Shown: positions 13,001 to 21,178 of the stretch, piece after piece | How positions within the stretch are numbered: the first letter of the stretch is position 1 | Layout: each line of letters starts with the position of its first letter | Assembly (NCBI GenBank): GCA_028713675.1 | Contig: JAQTNV010000053.1 | Span: 1 to 24,061 of the forward strand | Source: a bacterium | Lineage (GTDB): Bacteria > Desulfobacterota > JAPLJL01 | Length of the DNA: 24,061 nucleotides | Direction of reading: 5' to 3' | Notes under the pieces: generated by a model | Database searches by the model: none | Told to the model about the DNA's origin: nothing | The model's input: the letters and a program-made list of their open reading frames with translations, nothing else | Position numbers and translations under genes: made by a program

Positions 13001-13171
13001 CTACTATCTATTTTATTTCTCTCTTTTACCCCTTCCGCCCTCCGGGCCGGAGGCCTCACGCCTCACGGCCTTTGCGCTTTGCTCTACCTGTCCTCCGACT
13101 TGTCCAGCGACTTGTCCAGCGAAGCCTTGGCGTAGTTGGGAGCTTTAGCGCAGGAGGATGCCCTATGCTCT
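13001..13171. other. 3' spacer with short repeats and a palindrome
   Basis: No gene seen. It contains a 15-nt palindrome at 13039-13053 (arms CCTCCGG and CCGGAGG around a single G), two heptads GCCTCAC at 13053-13066, and two perfect 12-nt units CGACTTGTCCAG at 13096-13119. Read on the minus strand the 12-nt units would encode a repeated LDKS, but no start or gene context supports coding. Confidence 0.7.
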
Positions 13172-14701
13172 TTAGCGTGCCTCCAGCACCTTGGTTTCCA
13201 GATACCCGACGAACCGGGTGATTTCCACCTGCCGGTCCAGGTCTCCGGAAATAAAGCGGATATGGGTGGCGTCCGCGGGCAGCTGGTTGAAGACCGGATC
13301 GACCGTGATCCAGCCGTCTCCCCCTCCTCCCACGAAAACCTCGGCCCAGGCGTGGTAATAAAACTTGCCTTCCAGGAAGACAATCCCAGCCACCGTCCGG
13401 GCCGGCAGCCCCGACTGGCGGGCCAGGGCCACGAAAAGAAGCGTATGTTCGTTGCAGTCACCCTCCCGGTCCTTCAGGATCTGCAGGGCACTCGGGATGG
13501 CGAACGTGGGCACCTTTTTGAGACTCCGGTTAACCCATTCCATGATGGCCCGCGCGGCCTTCAGGGAATCGGTCTTTCCCTCCGAGGCCTCCCGGGCCGC
13601 GTTGACCAGGGTCACATTTCCGAGTGGAATGAAGGGAGTGGCTTTCAGGGCTTCCTTGGCCTCATCCCCTCCTCCCGCCATTTCCGTCCAGGGAAGGGTG
13701 TAGGACCGGACCTGGCCGAGTTTTTCCATCCTGATCTCCGCCGTCCGGTTGTCCAGGGTCTGGCGGTGCCCGGCCACGTCGAAACCGGTCATGATCACCT
13801 TGTCCAGGCTTATTTTCAGGTAACTGGTTTCCCGGGGATTATTGATCAGCCCCTGCACCGGAATCGCCAGGGCCTGGACCAGGTCGGGGGCCGGTTCCGA
13901 TTTGGAGTCCGGTTTCTCCGCCTCCTCCCGCGGCTGCAGCATCACGACAAACCCGCGCGGGGAATATTCCTTGATGGTTTTCCCGTCGGGGGTAACCCAG
14001 GTGACCGAGTCGTCTCCCTTGAAGCTTTCCTTCATCCGGAAAACCGACATCATCTTATCCCCGACCTTGAGGCTCTCCGTTCCCAATACCTCGACATCCA
14101 GTTCCGCGTTGGCCATGCTCATCGGGTCGAAAAAAGGAAGCTTGAATTTCCTGCCCACCTCGAGTTTCGCCTGGGGATCCTTCAGCAGGTAATCCCGGAC
14201 CGTCAGCATGGTCAGGGGCGCTTCCTTGATATTGATGACCTGCTCGCTGCGTTCCCCCCCGGCCTTGATCCCGAGAACGATTTTGGTCCCTTCCACCCGG
14301 CCGTCAATCACGGTGTCCGCCGCCTTGGAGTGCAGCCGGAAAGTGATTTTCTTCAGCCGGAGGTCCTTTCCCACCTCGGCGTCGGTATTGGTATCGGCCT
14401 CCAGGGGTTCCCCGTTCACGTTCAGCCAGAGATGGGTGTGGTCGCTGTAAAGGTAGCCCTCGGGAACCGCCTTCCGGGAGGTCTGGCTGTAGCCGATTTT
14501 CCGGCCCTGGAAATAATTGCCGTACCATTCTTCCCATTCATCGGCTTTCAAATCGACCGGCCGGATGGTAACGGCCGTCGGCCATTTCAGGGCCCCCCTC
14601 CGGGTTCCGCCCAGGTAGTAAACCGCCACCCCGGCCCAGAGAACCAGCACCAGGATTCCGATCAGATTTATCGGCCGCTTAAGCCACTGCGAAAAACTCA
14701 T
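13172..14701 (-). CDS. Membrane-anchored transglutaminase-like protein
   Basis: A 509-residue protein with one N-terminal membrane segment (about residues 11-30) and the remainder probably periplasmic. Residues about 375-475 are a transglutaminase-like domain with the full catalytic triad: Cys416 in REGDCNEHTLLFVALAR, His450 in YYHAWAEVF and Asp468 in WITVDPVFNQ. In bacteria such domains usually act as proteases or in peptide crosslinking; the substrate is unknown. The long N-terminal region (40-370) is beta-rich with no family I recognise. The ATG has AAGGAGG upstream. It is the last gene of the minus-strand run, 104 nt after the M23 peptidase gene, and has its own terminator downstream. Confidence 0.9.
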   Translation of the reverse strand: MSFSQWLKRPINLIGILVLVLWAGVAVYYLGGTRRGALKWPTAVTIRPVDLKADEWEEWYGNYFQGRKIGYSQTSRKAVPEGYLYSDHTHLWLNVNGEPLEADTNTDAEVGKDLRLKKITFRLHSKAADTVIDGRVEGTKIVLGIKAGGERSEQVINIKEAPLTMLTVRDYLLKDPQAKLEVGRKFKLPFFDPMSMANAELDVEVLGTESLKVGDKMMSVFRMKESFKGDDSVTWVTPDGKTIKEYSPRGFVVMLQPREEAEKPDSKSEPAPDLVQALAIPVQGLINNPRETSYLKISLDKVIMTGFDVAGHRQTLDNRTAEIRMEKLGQVRSYTLPWTEMAGGGDEAKEALKATPFIPLGNVTLVNAAREASEGKTDSLKAARAIMEWVNRSLKKVPTFAIPSALQILKDREGDCNEHTLLFVALARQSGLPARTVAGIVFLEGKFYYHAWAEVFVGGGGDGWITVDPVFNQLPADATHIRFISGDLDRQVEITRFVGYLETKVLEAR

Positions 14702-14805
14702 TTTTTTCCCCCTCCTTAATTGAAAATTTATCCGTAAAAAAACTGATTATTCGCCCATGGATAAATCCCCGCGAACCCAAACGCCGGATTTCCCCGGCAA
14801 TAAAC

Positions 14806-15699
14806 CTAATCGAAAGAAAAATTCCAAAGCTGATTGGGATCGACCCGTTCCCCCAGGATCTTCAGCCCGAAATGCAGGTGGGAACCGGTCCCCCTCCCGG
14901 TGTGGCCGACCCACCCGATCACTTCTCCCCGCTCCACTTTCTGGCCCTCGACAACCGCCACCGCCCGCAAATGGAGGTAAAGCGTGTAGATCCCCAAGCC
15001 ATGATCAATGATAACCGTATTTCCCTCATAATATAGACTCCGGACCAGGACCACGGTTCCGGAATTGCTGGCCGACACGGTGGTCCCCTCCCTTGCCCCG
15101 CAATCCGTCCCGGCGTGCCGCGACCGCTTCACCCTGTTCAGGATCCGCTCTTCCCCGAAACTCTTTCCCTGAAAACCGGGGAAAGGGAGGACAAAACGCC
15201 CGGTGATCTGTATTTCCGGGCTGACCTTTTCAAACAACTCTCTGAGCCGGGCCCGTTCCGCTTTTACCCGGGCCCGTAATTTTTTCGGGGGGATGACCTG
15301 CCCCCTCGGTAACCGGAGCTCGCTCCGGCCGAATTGGCCCGGGGCCAGAGTGACCGTGATCTCCTTCCGGTCTTCCCGGCCCGCGGAGGTCCACCAGGTA
15401 ACTCCCAGCGGATAATCACCCGGGGGGGCCGCCAGGTCGAATGGAACCAGGGCCAGCCATTCCCCTTTCCGTTCCGGGGCGGGGAAAAAGAAAAATTTCT
15501 TTCCGCCTTTGGTGCCCGAAACCCCCTTGATCCGGTCATCGACTATTTTGAGCTCCAGGATTTCCCCCTGCAAGGGATGCGAACCGGAAATCGCAACCGT
15601 GATCCCGGGGTTTCCCGGCGCCGGCGGCGCCGCCGGCGCGGCCGCCAGTGCCAGCCATAACCCGATCCCGAGGACCGGGCCGGGACAGAATCCCGTCAC
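14806..15699 (-). CDS. M23-family (LytM-type) peptidase, secreted
   Basis: A 297-residue protein with a hydrophobic N-terminal signal (residues 7-27). It has a central beta-sandwich-like part (about 30-125) with a basic segment after it, and a C-terminal M23 domain. Zinc ligands are visible: His195 and Asp199 (HAGTD) and His276 in HLHF (274-277), with the additional His243 in YLHL. It should cut peptidoglycan crosslinks or act as an amidase activator. The HAGTDCGAREG stretch deviates from the usual HAGIDxAAPxG but keeps the metal ligands, so it is probably active. It starts at GTG 15699, overlapping the xseA stop by 4 nt (GTGA), which suggests translational coupling. Confidence 0.92.
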   Translation of the reverse strand: MTGFCPGPVLGIGLWLALAAAPAAPPAPGNPGITVAISGSHPLQGEILELKIVDDRIKGVSGTKGGKKFFFFPAPERKGEWLALVPFDLAAPPGDYPLGVTWWTSAGREDRKEITVTLAPGQFGRSELRLPRGQVIPPKKLRARVKAERARLRELFEKVSPEIQITGRFVLPFPGFQGKSFGEERILNRVKRSRHAGTDCGAREGTTVSASNSGTVVLVRSLYYEGNTVIIDHGLGIYTLYLHLRAVAVVEGQKVERGEVIGWVGHTGRGTGSHLHFGLKILGERVDPNQLWNFSFD

Positions 15700-16916
15700 C
15701 GGGGTTTTACCTCCAGGACCTCGCAGAGGGCCGACCCCCGGGAAAAACGGACTTGGACCTTCTCCCCGGTCCGCACCTGGACCGCCTGATAAACCACTTC
15801 CTGCGTCTCCTCCCGGGTGGCGATCGCGTAACCCCGCTCCAGCACGGCCAGGGGACTCAGGGATTCGAACAGCCGCACCACCGCCATGAACTGCTCCTTC
15901 CGGTTCGCGAGCAGGTTGCGCATGGCCACCCCCATCCGTTCGGAAAGTTCGTCCACCCGCTGGTATTTTTCCTTGATTAGAGGCAGAGGCGAGCGCACCC
16001 CGCTGATTATCCCCTCGCAGAGTTTTCTTTCGGTCTCGATCCGCCGCCGGAGTCCCTCCGTCATCCGGCGTTCGAACTCGCGCAGGTCCTCGGACAAACC
16101 CGCGACCCGGTCAGCCACCAGGTTGGCCGCGGCGGTGGGGGTGGGAGCCCGGAGATCGGCGACAAAATCGGAAATCGTGTAATCCACTTCGTGCCCGACC
16201 GCGGAAATCACCGGGATCCCGGAAGCGGCGATCGCGCGGGCCACCTCCTCCTCGTTAAAGGCCCAGAGGTCCTCCAGGGATCCCCCGCCCCGGGCCAGGA
16301 TGAGAAGATCCAGGGAACAGGACAGACGGTTGAGCTCGGAAACCGCCCGGGCGATTTCCGCCCCCGCCCCCGGCCCCTGGACCCGGACCGGGTAAAGATA
16401 TATCCGCAGCCCGATCTCCCGGTCTTTCCAGATTTTCAGCATGTCCCGGATCACCGCCCCGGTGCGGGAAGTGACCACCCCGATCCGCCGGGGAAGAAAC
16501 GGGAGCGGTTGTTTCCTCTCGGGCGCGAAAAGCCCCTCGCCCTCGAGCTTGCGCTTGAGCTCCTCGAAAGCCAGGGCCAGGGCCCCCAGTCCGAGCGGTT
16601 CCAGGTATTCACCGATGATCTGGTATTCCCCCCGGGCCGTATACAGGCTGATCCGGCCCAGGACCAGGACTTCCTTGCCCTCGGCCAGCTCGAACCGGAG
16701 CTGGGAGCGGTAGGCGCGGAACATCACCACCCGGACCTGGCTCTGGGCGTCCTTCAAGGTGAAATAGGTATGCCCGGAAGCGGGCACCCGCAGATTGGAA
16801 ATTTCTCCCCGGACCCAGACTTCCCCCCGCGCTTCCAGGCGGGAGCGGATCTCTTCGTTCAGCTCGGTTACGGAATATATCCGGGGCTTGGCTTGTTCAA
16901 ACAGGGGATCCGGCAT
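15696..16916 (-). CDS. xseA: Exodeoxyribonuclease VII large subunit
   Basis: Catalytic subunit of the single-strand-specific exonuclease VII, used in mismatch repair and in handling damaged DNA. The 406-residue product has an N-terminal OB fold (about residues 13-105; VWVRGEISN, SGHTYFTLKD), then the catalytic region with RRIGVVTSRTGAVIRD (143-158), ARGGGSLEDLWAFNEE (208-223) and VGHEVDYTISDFVADLRAPTPTAAA (240-264). A coiled-coil region follows, ending in LSPLAVLERGYAIA. Length is typical. The small subunit gene xseB, often adjacent, is not next to it. A 207-nt repeat-filled spacer separates it from the upstream GTPase gene; its stop overlaps the M23 gene. Confidence 0.97.
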   Translation of the reverse strand: MPDPLFEQAKPRIYSVTELNEEIRSRLEARGEVWVRGEISNLRVPASGHTYFTLKDAQSQVRVVMFRAYRSQLRFELAEGKEVLVLGRISLYTARGEYQIIGEYLEPLGLGALALAFEELKRKLEGEGLFAPERKQPLPFLPRRIGVVTSRTGAVIRDMLKIWKDREIGLRIYLYPVRVQGPGAGAEIARAVSELNRLSCSLDLLILARGGGSLEDLWAFNEEEVARAIAASGIPVISAVGHEVDYTISDFVADLRAPTPTAAANLVADRVAGLSEDLREFERRMTEGLRRRIETERKLCEGIISGVRSPLPLIKEKYQRVDELSERMGVAMRNLLANRKEQFMAVVRLFESLSPLAVLERGYAIATREETQEVVYQAVQVRTGEKVQVRFSRGSALCEVLEVKPR

Positions 16917-17006
16917 CGGCGTTCATCCGGGGTTGTCGGAAAAACAGGCGTCTGAAACTATGGATATTAATCGAATGTTTTTGGGATCTTGGTGGCTGAA
17001 GTTTAT

Positions 17007-17130
17007 TTGGTGATTGGAGCTTGGTGATTTGTATTTGGTTATTGGAATTTATTCATTGGTTATTGTTTGGTAATTGGAGCTTGGTGATTGGTAATTGCCT
17101 TTATATTGAAGCTTGGTCATTGGTTATTGT
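17007..17130. repeat. Degenerate heptad repeat TTGGTNA, family H4
   Basis: Many 7-nt units with a TTGG core (TTGGTGA, TTGGAGC, TTGGTTA, TTGGAAT, TTGGTAA, TTGGTCA), interrupted in places by short insertions. They run in one direction. The repeat overlaps the stop codon and the last two codons of the MglA-type gene (stop at 17124-17126), so the end of that protein is partly made of repeat sequence. Confidence 0.85.
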
Positions 17131-17984
17131 TTGGGGGCCAGCCACTCGACGTTCAGAACCAATTTCAGGGAAACGGTTTCGTTTTTGCCCTTCTCTCTGA
17201 TCACCATCGGGATTTTCAGTTCCGAGGGGGAAACCCGCTCGGGATTGCCCCAGGAGACAATTTCCCAGTTCCTGACCCCTCCCCCGGCCGGGGTGGCTGC
17301 CGGCGGAGCCGGGTTCGAGGCGGCCGCGGGCGGTGGGGCGGCAGGCGGGGCTGCGGGCTTTTCCTTGAGCTTGAAGGGAGAGGGCTGGTGGGGCTGTTCT
17401 TCGGCGGGCCGCTGTTTCTGCAGCACCATCTTGGAAATCATGGTCAGGGTGCTGAGCACGCTTTTCCCCTCCGAGGCCACGGCTTCCTGGAACGGGCTCC
17501 CCAGCTTGTTCAGCTTCTGCTGCAATTCATCCACCGTGAGAATCTCCGGCAGATCGCGCTTGTTGTACTGGAAGATGATGGGAATATCTTCGAGCTTCTT
17601 GTTGTAGAATTTCAGGTTGGCTTCCAGGTTGTTCAGGCTGTCGATGTTTTCGTTCAGCAGCCGCTTCTGGGAATCGGCCACGAAGACAATCCCATCCACG
17701 TTCTTCAGAACCAGCTTGCGGGTGGCGTTGTAAAAAACTTGCCCCGGCACGGTGTAAATCTGGAAGCGGGTTTTCATCCCCTTGACCTCTCCGAGCTCCA
17801 CCGGCAGGTAATCGAAGAAAAGGGTGCGGTCGGTCTGGGTGGCCAGGGTCATCAGCTTGCCCCGGTGCTCGGGTTTGAGCTTGGAATGGATAAAATGGAT
17901 ATTGGTGGTCTTCCCGGAAAGACCCGGGCCGTAATAGACTATCTTGGCACTGATTTCTTTTTTCTTCTGATCGATTACCGCCAT
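17124..17984 (-). CDS. MglA-type small GTPase with C-terminal extension
   Basis: Member of the bacterial MglA branch of Ras-like GTPases, which control cell polarity and motility in Myxococcus. Residues 12-190 are the GTPase: P-loop GPGLSGKT (19-26), TDRTLFFDYLP (51-61), TVPGQVFYNATRK (78-90) and NKRD (141-144). As in MglA, the usual DxxG Asp is replaced by Thr (TVPG). A Pro/Ala linker (about 193-233) leads to a 50-residue beta-rich C-terminal piece absent from plain MglA. The ATG is preceded by GGTGA. It lies 27 nt after the HEAT-like gene and shares its promoter. No MglB partner (Roadblock fold) is recognisable in the window. Confidence 0.93.
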   Translation of the reverse strand: MAVIDQKKKEISAKIVYYGPGLSGKTTNIHFIHSKLKPEHRGKLMTLATQTDRTLFFDYLPVELGEVKGMKTRFQIYTVPGQVFYNATRKLVLKNVDGIVFVADSQKRLLNENIDSLNNLEANLKFYNKKLEDIPIIFQYNKRDLPEILTVDELQQKLNKLGSPFQEAVASEGKSVLSTLTMISKMVLQKQRPAEEQPHQPSPFKLKEKPAAPPAAPPPAAASNPAPPAATPAGGGVRNWEIVSWGNPERVSPSELKIPMVIREKGKNETVSLKLVLNVEWLAPKQ

Positions 17985-18011
17985 GGATTCACCGCCGTTC
18001 TGGATCCCGGG

Positions 18012-19310
18012 TTATTTAGCCCCCTGGGGCTTTTCCTTCTGTGTCACCAGCCGCTTGGCCTGGGCCGAGACCGCGCTGGGCACGTTTTTGCTCCGGGCGA
18101 TGCTTTTGATATCGCTTTCCCGGAGCAAGGACAAGAAACGGAAACTGGCCTGGACCGGGGTCTTGGGGTTTTCCACCAGGGCCTTTTTCACCGCGTAGTT
18201 CTTGGTCCAGTCCTTGTTGCTGGCGACCATCCTCAGCACCTCGTCCGCCACGCCCCGCATCTGCGCGATTTTAACGACTTCATCATTCTGAATCTTCGGG
18301 CTTTTGACCACCGAAGAGGAAACCATCTTGTTGGAATCCCGGATCAGGATCGTGCGGGCCTCCTTGTTGCCGAGCAGGGCCAGCTTGATTTTCTCCGAAA
18401 CCGACATCAGGAGAATCTTGACGGAAAGACTTTTTCTTTCTTCTTCGGTAACCTCGCGCTGGTTTTCCTCGGTCAGTTCCTGGGGGAGCTTGATCTTGCC
18501 GAGCTCCTCGGTCAGCTCGATCATGTCTTTCCACTCGCCCTCCATCGCCACCACCCCGGCCTGACCCGGAGCTGAACCGGGGGGCGCGGGCGCCGAGGGC
18601 GCGGCCGGCGCCGCCGCCAGGGAAGGCGGCGCGATATTCCCGCCCAGACTGATGGTCTCCGCTCCCGGTGCCGCCGGCGCGATTTTTTCGTCCATCGTCA
18701 TGGCTTCCGCTTCCGAAACCACCGGTGCGGGAGCCGCGGGCGCGGCCGGCTCTTGGGCGGGTTCCGGGACCGGTTCGACGATCTCACCTCCCTTGATCGG
18801 GAAGGTGGTTTTCAGAAAGCTCTTGAGCCTTTCCTTGACGGTCCGGGGGGCGTGTTGATTCTGGAAAATCTCGCGGGCGATCACGGCATGACGCAGCACC
18901 CGCTCCTGGTTGTTGGCGATCAATTCCAGGATGTACTCTTCCTTTTCGGAGGCGGCGAGGAAAGCCACCGTTTCGTCGGGGGTGCGGCGGTTGATGATCA
19001 GGGTCTCCAGCAGTTCCCGGTTCCCGAGCAGGCGCTGGCTGAAAAAATCCAGGATCGCCCCCGGGATGTCCCCGCCCAGGATGGTCCGCAGGATATTGGG
19101 GGGAATGCTGGTCAGGCTTTGGGTGGCCGCGGCGCGGACCTCGGCGTCCGGATCATTCTGGAAATGAAACTGCAGGATTACCAGTTCCCGGGGAGGAAGG
19201 GGCACATTGCCCCGGGCAATCAGGAGCTTTAAGTTCGCGGGGGTGTCGGGCTGGAAATAAATCTGTGCCGAAGGGGAAAGATTGGCTTTTTCAATCTGGA
19301 ATTCCTCCAA
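18012..19310 (-). CDS. HEAT-repeat-like protein upstream of the MglA-type GTPase
   Basis: A 432-residue soluble protein in three parts. Residues about 1-170 form alpha-helical HEAT-like repeats (for example DPDAEVRAAATQSLTSIPPN, 53-72). Residues 175-250 are an Ala/Pro-rich linker. Residues about 258-425 are a second helical domain (KIKLALLGNKEARTILIRDS, 307-326) that resembles repeat proteins encoded beside MglA-type GTPases in deltaproteobacteria, from memory. No catalytic motif is seen, so it is probably a scaffold. The start is uncertain: the TTG at 19310 has purine-rich AAGAGGGGGAGG just upstream, and no ATG occurs near the N-terminus. It starts 18 nt after the SPOR gene. Confidence 0.8.
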   Translation of the reverse strand: MEEFQIEKANLSPSAQIYFQPDTPANLKLLIARGNVPLPPRELVILQFHFQNDPDAEVRAAATQSLTSIPPNILRTILGGDIPGAILDFFSQRLLGNRELLETLIINRRTPDETVAFLAASEKEEYILELIANNQERVLRHAVIAREIFQNQHAPRTVKERLKSFLKTTFPIKGGEIVEPVPEPAQEPAAPAAPAPVVSEAEAMTMDEKIAPAAPGAETISLGGNIAPPSLAAAPAAPSAPAPPGSAPGQAGVVAMEGEWKDMIELTEELGKIKLPQELTEENQREVTEEERKSLSVKILLMSVSEKIKLALLGNKEARTILIRDSNKMVSSSVVKSPKIQNDEVVKIAQMRGVADEVLRMVASNKDWTKNYAVKKALVENPKTPVQASFRFLSLLRESDIKSIARSKNVPSAVSAQAKRLVTQKEKPQGAK

Positions 19311-19328
19311 ACCTCCCCCTCTTAAATA

Positions 19329-20324
19329 TTATTCCAGGCTGACGATTTCGGCCTTTAGACCTTTTTGTTTCAGGGTGGAAATCGTCTGGTTCGCTTCTTC
19401 CCGGGTGGCGAATTTCCCGGCTTTAAGCAAATATCCCTTGGCCTTGGATTCCTCGGCCTGGATCTCGGACGGGAAGCCCGCGCCGTCCATCTTGCTTTTC
19501 ATCTCCGTCGCCTGTTTCTGGTCCGGAAGCGGTCCGACCCTGACCTTGGCGGTCCCATCGGCCTGCGGAATGATTTCATTCTCAATCTTCTGGAGCATCT
19601 TGAGTTTCAACGAATTGGCCTTGGCCTGTCCCGGGGTGAGTTTCTCGTTCAGAAAAATAAAATATTTTGACTTGGTGATGGTTTTTGCCTCCGAAACGGC
19701 GTCCAGCCCCAGGCTTTTCAGCTTGGACTGGCTGGCCTTCATCTCGGCCTCGTCCGCGAAGATTCCCAGACTCAAGGTGAAGCGCGGAACCGCGGCCACC
19801 TGCACCGGTTTTTTCTCCGGTTCGGGTTTGGGCGCGGGAGCCGGAGCGGGCGCAGGCGCGGCGACGGGGGCAGCAGTCGGTGCGGGGGCGGGAGCGGGTG
19901 CGGGGGCAGGAGCGGGTGCAGCAGGCGGATTGACCTGCGGGGCGGCGGGAGCCGGGGCCGACGGCTGGGACGGGACCTGGGCCGACGGGGCGGGCCCACC
20001 CGGCATAACCACCTGCGCGGGCTTGATTTTCGATCCGGAAAAAACCAGGAAATAAAGCACAACCGCCACCCCGATCACCAGGAGAATGCCGCCCCCGATA
20101 ATCAGGTATTTAACCTGAACACCCTGGGGCTGAGAAGGTTTTTCGCCCTCCTCGATGGCCTCGGCTTCGTCAAGAACCTCGTCTACCGACAGGACCTCTT
20201 CGGAAGCCTCGCCGGTGACATCCTCCTCCATGATTTCATCCACCGGAGGCTTGAAAAAATCGTCCTTGAGAAGTTCGTCGCTTAAGCTCTTGCTCTTGGA
20301 AGTTTTTGACCCTTTGTCTGCCAT
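19329..20324 (-). CDS. SPOR-domain membrane protein
   Basis: A 331-residue bitopic protein. An acidic cytoplasmic N-terminus (residues 1-70; EDVTGEASEEVLSVDEVLDEAEAIEEGE) is followed by one membrane helix (71-95) and a Pro/Ala linker with long PA repeats (about 102-173). The periplasmic end (180-331) has SPOR-like units FTLSLGIFADEAEMKA and GYLLKAGKFATREEANQTI (298-316). SPOR domains bind denuded peptidoglycan glycan strands, often at the division site. The ATG is preceded only by a weak ribosome site. It is first in a tight set with the HEAT-like and MglA-type genes and has a good promoter. Confidence 0.9.
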   Translation of the reverse strand: MADKGSKTSKSKSLSDELLKDDFFKPPVDEIMEEDVTGEASEEVLSVDEVLDEAEAIEEGEKPSQPQGVQVKYLIIGGGILLVIGVAVVLYFLVFSGSKIKPAQVVMPGGPAPSAQVPSQPSAPAPAAPQVNPPAAPAPAPAPAPAPAPTAAPVAAPAPAPAPAPKPEPEKKPVQVAAVPRFTLSLGIFADEAEMKASQSKLKSLGLDAVSEAKTITKSKYFIFLNEKLTPGQAKANSLKLKMLQKIENEIIPQADGTAKVRVGPLPDQKQATEMKSKMDGAGFPSEIQAEESKAKGYLLKAGKFATREEANQTISTLKQKGLKAEIVSLE

Positions 20325-20358
20325 GATTTTTGAGTTCTCTTAGGTTATTTATCCTATG

Positions 20359-20388
20359 ATAATATATTAAATAATCCAGATAGGTCAA
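20359..20388 (-). promoter_or_regulatory. Promoter for the SPOR/HEAT/MglA-type gene set
   Basis: On the minus strand TTGACC (20388-20383) is followed after 18 nt by TATTAT (20364-20359), in a short AT-rich spacer otherwise surrounded by GC-rich genes. An alternative -10, TATATT, lies 16 nt from the same -35 box. Transcription would start near 20352, about 28 nt before the SPOR gene. The promoter lies 4 nt beyond the coaX stop. Confidence 0.6.
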
Positions 20389-20392
20389 TAGG

Positions 20393-21178
20393 TTATTGAT
20401 TTGGCTTCTTTTTTCCGTAGTTAAGTTCATAAATAATCCTGAGCCCGGACAGGGTCAGGTATTCATCCACCGCGTCAATCTGGCTGGATTCCTCGGCCAC
20501 CAGCGGGGCCAGGCCTCCGGTGGCGATCACGCGCGTATCCTCGCCCAGGGTGGATTTTATCCTCCGGACAATCCCGTCCACCATTTCCGTGTAGCCGAAA
20601 ATGATCCCGGACTGCATGCTTTCGATCGTGTTTTTCCCGATCACCGTCCGGGGCCTTTCCAGCTCCACCCGGGGAAGCTTGGAAGCCGACTGGAAAAGGG
20701 CCTCGGCCGAAATCTGCAATCCCGGGGCGATGATCCCGCCGAGGTATTCGCCCTTGTCCGAAACACAATCGAAGGTAGTGGCGGTTCCGAAATCCACCAC
20801 GATGAGCTTCTGCCGGACCTGGTGATATGCCCCCACGGCGTTGGCGATCCGGTCGGCCCCCACTTCGGGAGGGTTGTCCATCAGGATCGGGATCCCGGTT
20901 TTCATCCCGGGCCCGACGAACCAGACGCGCATCTCGAAGTACTTCCGCAGGGTCTCATCCAGGACCGGGTGAATCGGGGGGACCACGCAGGCCACAATGG
21001 CGTCTTTCAGCTGGCTGATCGGGAGCCGGGCCCGGGTGATCAGGCTGCTCAGCAGGATCCCGTTCTCGTCCACGGTCATCTGCCGGTTGGTCGCCACCCG
21101 CCAGTGGCAGCGGAGTTCCTTCCGCTGGTAAACCCCGATGACCGTATTGGTGTTTCCCACGTCTATCACTAGCAGCAT
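20393..21178 (-). CDS. coaX: Type III pantothenate kinase
   Basis: First step of coenzyme A synthesis: phosphorylates pantothenate, using a monovalent cation and without feedback by CoA. The 261-residue product has the nucleotide-binding DVGNTNTVIGV (residues 6-16), PPEVGADRIANAVGAY (103-118) and VVDFGTATTFD (127-137), and later TGGLAPLV. Length is normal. The ATG has AAGGAGG 4 nt upstream, a site lying inside the last codons of birA; the two genes overlap by 10 nt. Pairing birA with coaX is common in several phyla. Confidence 0.97.
   Translation of the reverse strand: MLLVIDVGNTNTVIGVYQRKELRCHWRVATNRQMTVDENGILLSSLITRARLPISQLKDAIVACVVPPIHPVLDETLRKYFEMRVWFVGPGMKTGIPILMDNPPEVGADRIANAVGAYHQVRQKLIVVDFGTATTFDCVSDKGEYLGGIIAPGLQISAEALFQSASKLPRVELERPRTVIGKNTIESMQSGIIFGYTEMVDGIVRRIKSTLGEDTRVIATGGLAPLVAEESSQIDAVDEYLTLSGLRIIYELNYGKKKPNQ

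Noticed and set aside
19800-19930. GC-rich tandem repeat as a non-coding element
   Set aside because: It encodes the Pro/Ala linker of the SPOR protein in frame, so it is a low-complexity coding segment.
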